64,000 nucleotides of DNA from Protopterus annectens (taxonomy: Eukaryota; Chordata; Ceratodontiformes; Protopteridae): assembly GCF_019279795.1 (NCBI RefSeq), contig NC_056731.1:866353482-866417481 (forward strand), given 5' to 3'. Made by a program: the position numbers and the translations under genes. Below are positions 1-11,177 of the stretch, piece after piece (position 1 is the first letter of the stretch; each line of letters begins with the position of its first letter). Below the pieces are notes generated by a model. The model was not told the origin of the DNA and made no database searches. It saw nothing but the letters and a program-made list of their open reading frames with translations.

Positions 1-1338
1 AACTACCTGTCTCCATAGGGGTTCCCCAAGGATCCATCCTTGGACCCCTACTCTTCTCTGTTTTCACCAATAATCTAGCCTCTGCCTCCAAACATGGCAC
101 ACTCATACAATACGCAGATGACTCAGCCATCATCTGCTCAGCCCAGCCCCTACCCAAACTGCAAAAAGTCACACAGGAAGCCTTTTCCTCTGTTGAAACT
201 TGGTTATACGATGCCCAATTAATACTCAACCCAAACAAAACTAAACTACTCATCTTCCAACCCACCAAACGTACTCAAAACAACTGTCACTTTAACATCA
301 CAGCAAAAGACAACACCACTATATACCCAACTGAACACACCAAATTGCTAGGAGTGGAAATAGACAATAAACTAAAATTTGACATTCACATATCCTTGAC
401 CATAAAAAAAGTCCACAAAAAAATAGGAGCACTATACAGAAATAAGCAACTTCTCACCAAAGCAGCAAAGATTTCAATAGCAAATTCCCACCTTATCTCC
501 ACCCTACTTTATGCTTGCCCAATATATACCAACGTAAGGCAGTGCAATCTAAACAAGCTAGACACCTGCTACAACAAAATTGCCAAATTCGCCACAGGGG
601 CATCCTACCGTAGTCACCACTGTCTCTCACTTGCTGAACTGGGCTGGCTTGAACTCCCTCACCTCCTTCAATGGTATCAACTCTCACTCGCCTACAAACT
701 AGTAAATCATCCACTAAATGTCCCATCCCTCCAGAATCTACTCCAACCCTATCGCACCACCAGACCACTAAGATCCAGCAACAAAAATCACTTGCAGATG
801 ACTAAAGCCAATAACTCTGCTGGTGAAGCACTATTCTCTTGCACCATAGCCAAATTATGGAACTCCCTCCCACCCACAATTACCTCCGTACCATCATGCA
901 CCCACTTCAAAACTTTACTAAAAGCACCTAAAACATGCTGGCTATGCCCTTGCAACTCCCACTCTAATATCACCCTCCCCATCCAACCACTACCTTTCTT
1001 TCCACTCCACTAACTACTTTGATTATAGCAAGCTCAGATGCTCATAAGCCAGTACTTATTATGCAGCAGGAACTTCTTCTTGTAACATTTGTTAATGTCT
1101 GTTATGTACTTCACAGATAAAGATTCTAGTTGTCTACTGATGTGCTATGTTTTTCATCTGTAAATATGTTGTAAGTAATTGCTATGTAAATTGTTAATCG
1201 TTATGTAATCCAATGCAACTACTGTCTGTTTATTTTAACTGTGGAGCTTTTTTCCCCGGGCCTCCACTGAAAATGGACCTACGTCCAGTCGGACACTCTC
1301 GGGCAACAAATATAAATAAATAAATAAATAAACAAACA
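1..1338 (+). mobile_element. 5'-truncated LINE (Jockey-superfamily, L2/Rex1-like) with AAAT-repeat tail
   Basis: The left window edge cuts a non-LTR retrotransposon. What is visible is the reverse transcriptase from the GVPQGS motif to the C-terminus, about 240 bases of 3' UTR, and a short tail of AAAT repeats ending near 1338. The 3' UTR segment 1251-1338 is echoed in the SINE at 46560-46812, so this LINE family is the probable enzyme source for that SINE. The clade is not certain: motifs fit the Jockey superfamily, and a similar RT lies on the minus strand at 34850-36560. Copy is relatively intact, with one open frame throughout. Confidence 0.85.
3..1013 (+). CDS. LINE reverse transcriptase, C-terminal part (partial at left edge)
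   Basis: The frame is open from base 3 to a stop at 1011-1013, giving about 336 residues. It begins inside the palm with GVPQGSILGPLLF and is followed by the catalytic YADD (codons at about 108-119, seen as QYADDSAII). An NPNKTK motif follows, then the thumb-like C-terminal region with the LGWLELP stretch common in LINE proteins. The protein would copy the LINE RNA into DNA at the nicked target. The catalytic aspartates are kept and there is no internal stop, so this is a recent or well-preserved copy. The endonuclease and N-terminal RT would lie to the left of the window. Confidence 0.85.
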   Translation, partial: LPVSIGVPQGSILGPLLFSVFTNNLASASKHGTLIQYADDSAIICSAQPLPKLQKVTQEAFSSVETWLYDAQLILNPNKTKLLIFQPTKRTQNNCHFNITAKDNTTIYPTEHTKLLGVEIDNKLKFDIHISLTIKKVHKKIGALYRNKQLLTKAAKISIANSHLISTLLYACPIYTNVRQCNLNKLDTCYNKIAKFATGASYRSHHCLSLAELGWLELPHLLQWYQLSLAYKLVNHPLNVPSLQNLLQPYRTTRPLRSSNKNHLQMTKANNSAGEALFSCTIAKLWNSLPPTITSVPSCTHFKTLLKAPKTCWLCPCNSHSNITLPIQPLPFFPLH

Positions 1339-1985
1339 GAATTTCATTTCAGGCCCATTGTTTTCTGTGTACATGCTTCCAGTGGGAGAACTCCTTTGAC
1401 AGAAAGGACTTCAGTATCACTGCTACACTGATGATGCTCAACTTTACTTCTCTTAACCTCAGAACATGTCTGCTGTGGATTCACTAGGTGAAGATCTGGC
1501 ATCAGTCCAGCATTGGATGACAGTTAATCACCTTCATACTGAACACATCCAAGACTATAGCCATGGTCGTCTATGCCACTTTGAAGGAAAGCAAGTATCT
1601 GACCCCTGCCCCTGTTGTGATTTACAGTGATGGTAGAATGACATTTGCGAGGAAAGTGAAAAACCTTGATGTGATTTGTAATGACATACTATAGACTTCT
1701 TGTTTCCATTTTTTAAACATTTATTGCACTACCAGTCACTCCTCTCCTGAGGTTAATGCTGTGGTGACATTTATGGTTCCCCTAGGTTTGTTTACTGCAA
1801 TTTCCTTTACCTGAGGCTTCCTGACTGTGAGTAATCTCACTTTTAGCAAGTTCAGAACTCTGCAGTGTTTCTACTTACTTAGTACTCCACATTGCTGCTG
1901 CATTACTTCTCTTCTGTGGAGTTTGCACTGGCTGTCTTTTCAACCTACTTTCTAGCTCCTCAACCTGTATGATGAGCTGTCCGAG
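1339..1985 (+). pseudogene. Decayed L2-like LINE reverse transcriptase
   Basis: No long frame survives. In pieces one can read an RT palm with a tyrosine-[T/A]DD-like YTDDAQLY (around 1418-1441) and, further on, a segment resembling the LDYCN and NSA..LL motifs of fish and amphibian L2/Maui LINEs (about 1780-1950). Several frameshifts and stops lie between them. It adjoins the tail of the preceding LINE, which probably inserted beside or into it. The family call rests on motif order only. Confidence 0.55.
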
Positions 1986-2094
1986 TTTACTTGTAACAAC
2001 CAAACCCAACAGTGACAGAGCTGGAGTTCTGTTCACAGAGCAAGAAGTGCCTAGACCTTGCCGTCCTTACTAGAACCAAATATAATGGGATGCT

Positions 2095-2265
2095 CAACAA
2101 CAAACAACCGATTACTAGGCTAATGGCCCCAGGGCCCTTATAATAGTAGCCTAGTTCAACCCTTGTTCCCAAGGGTGTCTGGTTCAAAAAGGCACTAAAA
2201 TCAGCACCTATTGCCCTTGTCCAAAAGGGACACAGGTGGAACCCCCAGGGTTAAGTAAAGCCTAT
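2095..2265 (-). mobile_element. CR1-like LINE 3'-end fragment
   Basis: The stretch matches, in the same orientation, the 3' ends of the minus-strand CR1-like copies at 50590 and 47638: it has the ctaggctaatggcccc block and the gacacaggtggaaccccc block at similar spacing. Only 3' UTR and the last codons remain, as expected for a heavily 5'-truncated insertion. Confidence 0.7.
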
Positions 2266-2279
2266 AACAAGAAACAAAT

Positions 2280-3110
2280 ATGTGAAATGTACAACATATC
2301 TAAAATTCCTAATACTAAAAAAGGGTAAATATTTTATCAGTAAGGAGCTAAAAGCTACTGTCAGGTCTAGTAAGGCAAATCTTGAACTTAAATTAGCTTC
2401 TAAAGCCAAAGATAATTATAAGTCTTGTTTAGTTACAGCAGGAAACTAAGAAGTTACACCCAGCAAAAGAGCTTGGTTGGGCATATTTACATAGAGGAAA
2501 TCTCATTTCACCCCTGAAACAACTATCTTAATTCAACAAGTTCCCAAATTCCCTACACTTCCTAATATCACAAAGGAACACATAGTAAAGTATTCTCTAA
2601 AACTAATCCTTCTACTTACATGGGGCATGATAATTTACAAGCATGCCTAATAAACAGTGCCAAAGCTGCTCTTGTGGAGCACCTTCATAAATTGATAAGT
2701 TTTATCACTACATATAGTACAAATATGTTTAAAATTAAGGAGGTTATTGATAAGCATTGGCATATTTTGAAAACAGATGATGTTTTGCCCAATGTGTGGA
2801 GGATTATTTTAAGTTTAGTTACTGTAGAGGTCAAAATATTGGGGTACGTCTTTCCTGGTTTAAGAGAATGGGTTTTAACAAAGGAAATCGTAAAGAGAAA
2901 AATACAATTACTGGTTCCACATATTGTGGAAATTGTGTTTATTGCAAAGTCATTTCAAACAACCCATTACTTGTAATACAGAATGGGTGATTTACATGGC
3001 TGTATGCTAGTGTGGGGCTTTTTATGTGGGGCACACATCTAAGACTTTTAAAATTAGGCTAGCTATTCATTTAAGTGATATAGGACTTAACAGAAAAGGG
3101 GCACAAAATG
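2280..3110 (+). pseudogene. Penelope-like element, RT-EN linker and GIY-YIG endonuclease remnant
   Basis: Penelope-like retroelements carry an RT followed by a GIY-YIG endonuclease. Here the region before the endonuclease shows a KHWHIL segment (frame of 2620-2976), then a Cys-x2-Cys pair in the GSTYCGNCVYC stretch near 2914-2946. After a frame change a GIY-YIG-like core is read as VIYMAVC, then FYVGHTSKTFKIRLAIH, at about 2985-3085. At least two frameshifts break the reading frame. The RT palm itself is not visible, so this is a 3' fragment. The arrangement differs from the Penelope copy at 31080-32740, suggesting two lineages. Confidence 0.65.
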
Positions 3111-3250
3111 TAAATAGCTAAGAGGTACAGCAGGAAATTCAGTAAATTCATTTAGTATTGCATTTTTCATTAATTTGTTAACCACATAAACCTGTTAAGC
3201 AAAAGCCTGTTTTCAGTGACATCTCAAGAACACCGTCTGGGTTGGACATT

Positions 3251-3260
3251 CAAGATGGCT
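3251..3260 (+). promoter_or_regulatory. YY1-like site at the L1 5' end
   Basis: The bases caagatggct match the core of the YY1 motif (CAAGATGGC). A YY1 site near the first bases of the 5' UTR directs accurate initiation in mammalian L1, so its position about 90 bases before the ORF1-like stretch marks the probable 5' end. Function here is inferred. Confidence 0.4.
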
Positions 3261-3339
3261 GCACATTAAACAGTGATTTAATTTCAGCTCTCCCAGTGTG
3301 AAAACAGAAACTGAGAAGAGAGAGACAGTAAACGTGTAT

Positions 3340-4440
3340 TTTTGGGTACATTTCTGTAACTAGCTAGTAAGTGCACTGCCTGAATGCCACCAAAAAAAAA
3401 AATTCAGAGAACCTGAAAGCAAATCAATCACAAAAGGTGAGGAAAAAACACTGACTGGGAAGAATTCTGCAGCTGTTCAGCAAAAAGCAGTGCAAGCTAC
3501 AGTTGTGGTGCAAGACTTGACTTTGAGTAACCTAGAGGAAAAGAAATAAGTAAAATATACTCAGCGCTGATTAAAATAAATGAAACACTGTTAGAGTATA
3601 TCAACTTAGAATAACAAAATCCTGGAAAAAATGGAAACATATATTCGATGAGGTGAAAAAAAACTGCAAAAATCAGAGGTCAAAACGAAGAAAAGGCTGG
3701 CTGTATATGAAACTGCTCAAAAGGAGATGTTTCAAAAATAATAGAACTGGAAGACGGAACATGTTGGGAAAACGATTTTCTGCTGTACCAGAGAGAAATT
3801 GGAAGGAACAATCTGTATTAATTTTATGAAAGCACAAATAAGCAGCGGGACTGGTATTCCACAGCAGAAGTTGTTAATTGAAAGGGCACATCACGTGTAT
3901 GCTCAAAACCTGGCCATGAGAAAGCAACCTGGACCTTTTATAGTAAAGATGCAATCCTTCCAGCAGAAGGTGTTGATTTTGAAAAACTGTGGCAGAACTT
4001 GAAGGGCAAAGTACTAAAAGTAGGAGACAGTAGAGTGTTTGTAGAAATTGATTACTCACTGTACAACCAGGCAGAAGAGCAGTAAATTTATTCCACTAAT
4101 CAGGGAATTTTGGGAAGCAGGCATGAGATTCAAACTGTCCGGCTATCTTCAAAATATTCCTTCCTGGAGAGCCAAAATAATTTTTTTCATGTAGAACATG
4201 CCAGGGAGGAAATACAAGAGTCTGTCCAACAAAAACCGAGCTGTGAAACAGAAGGAGATTCTGCTTCTTGTTCTTCTGGTAATAAAAACACAGAGAGACT
4301 GTGTCATTGAAACCTTTTCCAATGAGAGTCAGAAAAAAGCACAAGAGTTGACTAGAAAAAAACGAATGTACGTTAGAAATGAAGCAGAGACTGAAACTGG
4401 GAGATGGAGATAAACAGGAATAAAACAAGTAACTCGGAAA
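3340..4440 (+). pseudogene. L1 ORF1-like RNA-binding protein remnant
   Basis: L1 ORF1 proteins coat the LINE RNA with a coiled coil, an RRM and a C-terminal domain. In this stretch Lys/Glu-rich sequence (3400-3700, compatible with a decayed coiled coil) is followed by an IERAHHVYAQN motif and then GPFIVKMQSFQQKV in the frame of 3799-4002, the hallmark RRM/C-terminal motifs of L1 ORF1. The next part (FVEIDYSLY, about 4040-4060) continues in another frame. Several frameshifts and stops; not functional. No start codon can be assigned. Confidence 0.6.
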
Positions 4441-5089
4441 TTGACAAATAAATGTGGGATTACAAAGCTTTAATTACATTTATGAAACATGACTGATCAA
4501 GAAAACCTGGAAATATCGGACTTTCTAGATTTTGTTAAACTTGTAGGGGACCCTAAAGCATTTGCCCTACTTCGTGTTATTAATGTTTGGGGGAACACTT
4601 AGGAGAAGGGAAGAGAAGAGAGAGAGAGGTAACTAAGTAAAATAAAATTTTCTTGTTAACAGTAGTATTTTAGTGCATGAAATAATCTGTATGCTATACA
4701 ATAAAGTTTTCTCATTTATTTGCAAGTGTAATGGGAATACTAAAGTAAATAGGTGCCTGTTTTTTTTTCCATTTTCTCTTTCTCGTTCACTTTTAAGAAA
4801 TGTAGGCACTGTAATGAAACAAAAAATGCTGGTCAAAAAAGTATGATACATGAAGAAATTATGTGCTTTTTCTCTTTCTTGCATAGGGGAATGACAGGAT
4901 TATGCCCTGTGGCTTAATCTAGTAACAAGTTTTAAGAGAAAGCAAATAAATACAAAAAAATTAAATATAATAAAGCTTTCCTCTATCAAATAAATAAATC
5001 CTTGTAAAAGAAACTCTGTATCTGTTTCTCATGTCTCCATGGAGACGATCTGATAAGCAATAAAAATAGAATACCTCTTTCTTTTGATG

Positions 5090-5880
5090 GCATTCTTTCA
5101 ATGGCTAGGAGATGATGTTTTCTGAAAGCATCCATGCGTTTTCCCATTCTGGGATAACAGTAAAGGTAAGACAAAAACCGGCAGCAGTTAGTAGAAATAC
5201 AGGCTGTACCATGCGTTTTAGCATGGATAACCTTCCCTGTAGGTTAACCCAAGTTTGTGAGAGTTGGAAGTATGACAGGGAAAAAAGAGGTAATTGGGAA
5301 CATATTTTCTGGGAGTGCAGTAGGTTGGCAGACTTTAAGGATTCCCTGCAAGATACATTGTCGAAGATGCTGGGTGGGCAGATTGGTGTGATGAGGGAAA
5401 TGATTTGTCTGAGCTACGATACAGAATTGGAATTACCTAGACATGCTAAGGCCTTGGTGTGTCTAATTATGGTGCCTACCTAAAAAGCAATTGCTAGAAA
5501 ATGGAAATAATAATGTAAACCAACTATATTAGAAGTAGTGATTATAGTAACAGAGATAAAATAACTGCAATTGAGATCTTTAGAAAAGGGTAGGAGCAAA
5601 CTACATAGGAAAATGGAAATTGTGGGAACAGTACATACAGGGGAGGAATGAGGTTTAAAAGAATGCAGGACTGAAATGAGGTATGTAATGTTTGACTGAA
5701 AATAATTGGTTAGACTATAAGTGTATAATGCTTGCAACTGGGAGTGTGCCAGTATGGTCTGTGTTGTATAATGCTTGCAACTAGGAGTGTGTTGGTGTGG
5801 TTTATCATTTATATAAATGCATGATTGCTTATGTCATAAGTGATGGTTTAATAAAGATGTTTCTTGTTTAAAAAAGGGGG
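5090..5880 (+). mobile_element. 5'-truncated L1 3' fragment
   Basis: The segment encodes the L1 C-terminal Cys/His motif (NWEHIFWECSRLADF, frame 5112-5483) and a 3' UTR that closely parallels 9830-10345, ending in the same taataaagatgtttcttg followed by A residues. It is a second, shorter copy of the L1 family, in direct orientation and lying between the ORF1 and ORF2 remnants. Confidence 0.75.
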
Positions 5881-6045
5881 CAGGAATTGAATAATTTATG
5901 TAATGTTGCTTAGGTTATATGATATGTAGCAATATATGTGAAGTATAATGTTTGTTAATTTAATTTAATACAGTTTGATTACTTTTGAATAAATGTAAAT
6001 CTGACTGTCACAAGTTATAATTCAATAAAGGTGTTTAAAAACAAG
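5881..6045 (+). mobile_element. Second L1-like 3' end
   Basis: A short AT-rich stretch ends in ttcaataaaggtgtttaaaa, resembling the L1 3' terminus at 5850-5875 and 10315-10345. It may be a related subfamily tail. No coding part is recognisable. Confidence 0.4.
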
Positions 6046-6350
6046 TCTGTAAGTGTGGCTGTCAGTTTGGCACAATAGTTCCTATTAGCAGGGTAAAACT
6101 TCAATATTTGAAGATGTACATAGTTTTGTGTGTTAGTATTAAGTTAATAGGTTTTAGGGGGGGTCTTTCGTTTGAGGTCTTTCAATAAAACAAAAAGTTT
6201 TGTAAGAAGTGACATAGGCTCAAGTGGATATGACAAGAAACAATTGTATAAAAGATCAACCTGCCAAATATTGGTCTGTGCATGTAACACGAAAGCTGGG
6301 ACTATGTATTTAACAAAAAAGTTGTTAGAAATAAAAGGCGAGAGTGATGT

Positions 6351-6520
6351 TGTTTGTCTTTTCGGCTTTTCTCGGTTAGGGGTCGCCACAGCGGAACTCC
6401 AGTCCGCTAATGATTGTCAGTAGATTTTTATGGTGCCGAGTTGCCAGCCCGATGCCCAACCTTTAGCAAAGGCACGCCCATTCAGGCATGTCTTTCGAAC
6501 GCCACTCGATCGCGGGGAGT
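6351..6520 (-). mobile_element. SINE 3' half, gtcgccacagcgg-tail type
   Basis: On the minus strand this is the 3' part of the SINE seen complete at 12841-13122 and again at 26033-26213. The tail block (plus strand ggttaggggtcgccaca) and the ccgctaatgattg block are shared. The tRNA-like head is missing, so it is 5'-truncated. Confidence 0.8.
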
Positions 6521-6539
6521 ACCTTTGAAGTAATAACAC

Positions 6540-9500
6540 TTTCCGTATTATCTTTTAAATGTTAATGGTTTCACAGATGCATATAAAAAAGAACGAGTAG
6601 TGAACTATATTGAAAAATGTAGAAAGTAAATAACTGTTCTACATGAGGCACTTGAACATGTGAATTTGATAAAGAAAAGTTTTTAGGGCAGTTATTCAGT
6701 GGAATAGCTGGGACAAATGAAAAGAGAAGTACTTGTATTAATTGCAAGAAGAGCTCCAGTAGCGACAGAAGAGGAAAAAATATAATAATGGTAGATTTGT
6801 AGTACTGTGGGGCTACTGGCAAGGGTGGAGGATTACACTGGCATGTATTTACCTAAAAGTACTATAATGGAGCTTAAGAAAATTCTGGGAGAAATTGGTT
6901 TTCAGCAGGGAATATTGCTTATAGGTGGGGACTGGAATTTGATTTGCAGCAGTGAAGATGTGTATGTGGGGCCCAGAAGGGAAAATATAACAAAAGAGGC
7001 TAGATTTTTGAAGAAATTTATAAAAAACAAATTGGTATGGAAGATGTAAATTCAGTAGTAGGAGACCAGATTGAATTTACATTTTATTCCCCAAGATACA
7101 AAATCTAGGCTAGGCTAGATAGAACTTATATTTCAGAGGAACATTTGCATTTAATTGAAAGTTTTGATATGCATCTAATAACTAGTGCAGGGTAACAAAA
7201 TAAAAATGAAACCCTGGTGCTTTCCCACCTATCTGTTGAACAGAAATTAATTTAAGGAATGGGTAGTTGAAATTATTCAGGAGTTATTAAAGGAGATAGC
7301 AACTTTGTTTATGAAAATATAGCTAAGGAGTGGAATAAAATTAAAGTGGAGTTTAAAAATTGGGTGGAAATAGAGATATTGTTAAGAAGTAACAAGAATT
7401 ATTTATAGGGACTGACAAATGTTTAAGTATTGCAGAATTGGGTGAATCTCACAGAATAAGAGGAGGAGTAAATGTAGAATGGTAAGCAGAAAATAAAGTA
7501 TTACCTCAGTAATATACATGAGTTTAGAAAGATTGCTGTTAAGCAACTGTTTTTTGATGATAATGCCAGAGCACAAAAACTTTTACTGCAACAATTCAGG
7601 CAACAGAAAGTAGAAAGGGTGGTCACCAAGCTTAGGGAACCTACAATAAGGAAGATAACAAGAGATCCAGTAGACGTATTAGAAATATTTCAGAAATTTT
7701 ATGAAAGTCTGTATAAAGCAGAGAGATATGGAGAACAAGAAAAGGTACAAATGGAAAGGTTTTTGGAATAATTAAATATGACAAGGTTAGAGGTAGATGA
7801 GGTTCAGTTACTAACAGAATAGGAGGAGATGAAATAAAAATGGTGATGTTTAACCAATCTGCACAAAAGTCTCCAGGAATGGACGGTACTCCTGTGGAAG
7901 TTTGGAAGGTGGGAGGGGAAAAAACTGATAAAGACCTGGAAAGCTTTAACAGTATTTTAAGAGGAGGAGAAGCACCAACATCCTGGAAGAAAGTGGTGGT
8001 GGTTGTAATACCTAAAAAGGGTAAAGAACCATCAGATTCAGCTTCATACATTACCATTTCAACCCTAAACTGCGATTATAAAGTGTTTGTCTGTAATGGC
8101 TAAAAGAATGGCAAAGGTGATGCTAAAATTGTTAAGGATCAATGTGGTTTTGTGGAGGGGAGGCAAACATTCAACAACATTAACAGAGCATTGATGATCC
8201 AGAGGGGGAAGCTGAATGTAAGAAAAATCTCACCGTTGTTGTTGGGTCTTGATGCAGAGAAAGCATTTGACAGAGTAAGCTGGGAGTTTATGAGCAGGGC
8301 AATGGAAGCAGTTGCATTTTCTGATAAAATTATAAGGTTGATTAGGAGGCTATATGAGGGATTGGAGAAACAAATTAAAGTGTGTGGGTTCCTCTCTGAT
8401 AATTTACCTTTCAGCAGAGAAACCAGGCAGAGGTGTCCTCTTTTCCCTTTGTTATTTGCACTATATTTAGAACCATTGGTAAAGAAAATAAGAGACTCAG
8501 AAATTCAAGGATAAATTGGTATGGTAGTCAAGAAAAGCTGGCTGTATTTGCAGATGATGTTTTATACCTGATAAAACCAGAAAAATACATTTCAGTGTTG
8601 AACATTTAGAGGTAGTTTCAGATCTGTTCTGGACACAAAGGCAGTAGCTGTAAATTACTCACACATAAATTGGTTAAGCAGTATCCATATTTATGAGGAT
8701 GTGATAAAATGAAATACATAGGAGTATGGATTAAAAAGGATTCTGGTGTGGGAGCTAAGGATCTGTGAGAAGAAACTAAGCAAAAGATAATGCAAAAACG
8801 GAGAAATTGGAAGCTCTGTTATATGGATATGTATAGCAAGATACAAGTAGTTAAAATGCTTTTAGTCTCTTTCATCTTTTACGCAGGTCGGGCATATATT
8901 TATCAACCAGGGTAGACGCTGAAGGATTTTTATCTGGGAGGAGAAGATGGCAAGAATCAAGTGGGATAAGCTGATTCTTCCAGTTGAACAAGGCGGTTTG
9001 GGATTACCAGATTTGAACGGGTATTTCATAGCTATACAGTTAAGGCTCCTATACATAGTACAAGCAGAAAACTATAATTCGAAGTGGAAAAGGATGATGC
9101 TAAAACAGGGTGGAAGTTCAAGAAACAAGGAGAGACTGGGATTTTTGATGCAGATCCTTAAGGACAATAGCAACCATACAGAATAATATATTCATAAACT
9201 AGCAGAAAGTATTCTAAGAACCAAGCCAATGTGGGAATGGAGAAAGGAGATTTTGCCAATAAGAATGACTGCAATTAGAGATACAGACAACAGGCGGGGC
9301 TGAATATGTATGTTCGAGAAAACTGTCAAAGGGACCAAGGAATTGGGTGCAAATAACTAGAGGATAAGGTAATAGAATGGGAAGATGCCAAAAATGTATT
9401 TGGACTGCTGGTTAGAGATTGCCTTCCCTATCAAGGATTGATAGAGTAAAGGCGAAGAGAAAGAAATGGGGGGGTCCTAAACTAAAGACCAGCACTTGTA

Positions 9501-10345
9501 GAGTTTTTATTAGAATCTAGAATAAATGATTTCATTAAAAAAGGCATAATTACTAGAGCTTATAAAATATTGCATGATAAGTATAAGAATCAACCAGAGG
9601 AGGTTAGAAAGGATTGGGAAAAGCCATTGGATAAACAATTCACAAAGAAACAATGGGGGATATATGTATGTCTCCCAGAATATACAACGTCTGAAAGATT
9701 TAGGATCTTTTTTGGAAGTGTTTACATAGGTATTTTTATGCCTCAAGTAGACTCTTTTTCCTTGGGTAGATAGCACATGTTGGAGGTGTGATGGGGAAGA
9801 AAGAGGTAACTAGGATTTTCTTGGAGTGACTTTAAAGATTCCTTGCAAACTGCTCTGTCAGAGATGGTATGTGAGCAAATTGGTGTAACTAAGGAAATGA
9901 TATTTTTGAACTATGATACAGAATCAGAATTAACTAGACATAGTAAAGCCTTGATGAGTCTAATTATAGTGGCTGCCAAAGAAACAGTTACTAGAAAATG
10001 GAAATCAAAGCCTAAACCATGAAACAACTGAAACTGGGATCTTTAGAAAAAGCTAGGAGCAAATTACATAGGAGAAAATGGGAGTTGTGGAACAATACAT
10101 GCAAAGGAGGAACAAGGGTTAAAAGAAGGTAGAACTTGAATGAGCTAGGTAATGTCTGACTGACCATGACTGGATAGGTTATAAGTGATGTATAATGTTT
10201 GCAACTGCAATTGTGTCAGCATGGTTTGTAATGTATAATATTTGCAACTGGAATTGTCGGTATGGATTGTTTTCATTTATATAAATGCAAGAGTGTCTAT
10301 ATCATACCTGATAATGTAATAAAGATGTTTCTTGTTTAAAAAAAA
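6540..10345 (+). pseudogene. L1 ORF2-like endonuclease/reverse transcriptase, broken
   Basis: Domains appear in the expected order but in several frames. An APE-type endonuclease begins near 6555 with LNVNGFTDAYKKER and continues with IGGDWNLIC at about 6920-6950. RT motifs include KSPGMDGTPVEVWK (7867-7908), IPKKGKEPSDSASY near 8008, LLGLDAEKAFDRVSWEF at 8240-8292, and the catalytic FADD in the LAVFADDVLYL stretch near 8540-8572. Then comes EQGGLGLPDLNGY (8986-9024), an L1-clade signature, and a C-terminal CWRC motif near 9780. Stops and frameshifts separate the blocks. The protein would nick DNA and prime reverse transcription. Confidence 0.8.
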
Positions 10346-10350
10346 AATAA

Positions 10351-10985
10351 AAGTCTTCTAGAATTTTGTTAGTTTAGAGTTGCTAGTATAGCTTGTCAAC
10401 TAGTATGGACTGTAAACTCAGTTAAAGGGCTAAATATAGTGATTTGGCTCAGTTTTAGTGCATTCTCATTTTTTATAGCAAGATAAAAGATCTAAAGTAG
10501 ATAAGGGATGCTTAGAGCAGGAATGAATAACATTTACCTTTGAAAAAAGCTTGGATTAATTGAGCTACATTGTGCAGGAAAAATTGACGCTGACAGGTTT
10601 TGAAGTTAGAGAAATGAAATGTCTCAGACAGGGAGATAAATGCCATTGAGGTAGTAAAGATGTCAGAGTGATATACTAAAGAGTATGGAAGGGCAGTATT
10701 GGGAAGTGTAGCCTTCTCAGGAAACTAAAAGAGACTTACAAGTATTGAAGATAATGACAATGGAATGCTTCTAGGGACAAGGGTAGAGTCTGGATATGTG
10801 TTTTTGAAAAAATAATGGAGAAGCTACCACAAACCAATAATGAGATTGTTTGAAACATTGGTGTGAAGACAAAGCAATAAAATCACAATGTTCTTTTTGT
10901 AGAGAGAGAGAGAGTATACTAAAAAAACCTTTTGGAATTAAGTAGATGGTGTGATAACAAGTAGCAACATTATGTATGACAACTT
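10351..10985. other. Unassigned intronic sequence
   Basis: AT-rich sequence after the L1 tail, with a short GA run at 10903-10913. No coding or repeat structure recognised. Confidence 0.5.
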
Positions 10986-11177
10986 GGGGACAGATTCCAA
11001 AAGAGTTGTCCTCAGTGTAAGTCTGCTCTGATTCTGAAAGACCTGCTCTCAGTGTAAGTGACTTTAATGTAAGGCCTACATATAAATGGGCTTACTATGG
11101 GGACCAGATTCTAAAAAACACCTGCTCTGTGTAAGTAGTCATTTACAGTGAGAGCAAGTCTTTTGGAATCAGGACCC
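10986..11177. mobile_element. Possible short terminal-inverted-repeat element
   Basis: The left edge (ggggacagattccaaaag) is mirrored by the right edge, whose reverse complement is gggtcctgattccaaaag. Pairing continues through a ctcagtgtaag-like block. Two further internal copies of the gattct...gtgtaag unit lie at 11030-11063 and 11100-11133. Length of about 190 bases and lack of coding fit a MITE or satellite-like derivative. No target duplication was identified. Confidence 0.45.

Larger units (their letters stand above)
3230..10350 (+). mobile_element. Near full-length L1-type LINE with nested insertions
   Basis: A single L1-like element can explain this interval: a 5' end with a YY1-like site (3251-3260), an ORF1-like stretch (3340-4440), an ORF2 with endonuclease, RT and C-terminal Cys motif (6540-10150), and an A-rich 3' end after an AATAAA-type signal near 10318-10348. 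Between ORF1 and ORF2 lie an L1 3' fragment (5090-5880), another short L1 3' end (5881-6045) and a minus-strand SINE (6351-6520). All frames are broken by stops. An alternative is several independent fragments in the same orientation. Confidence 0.6.
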
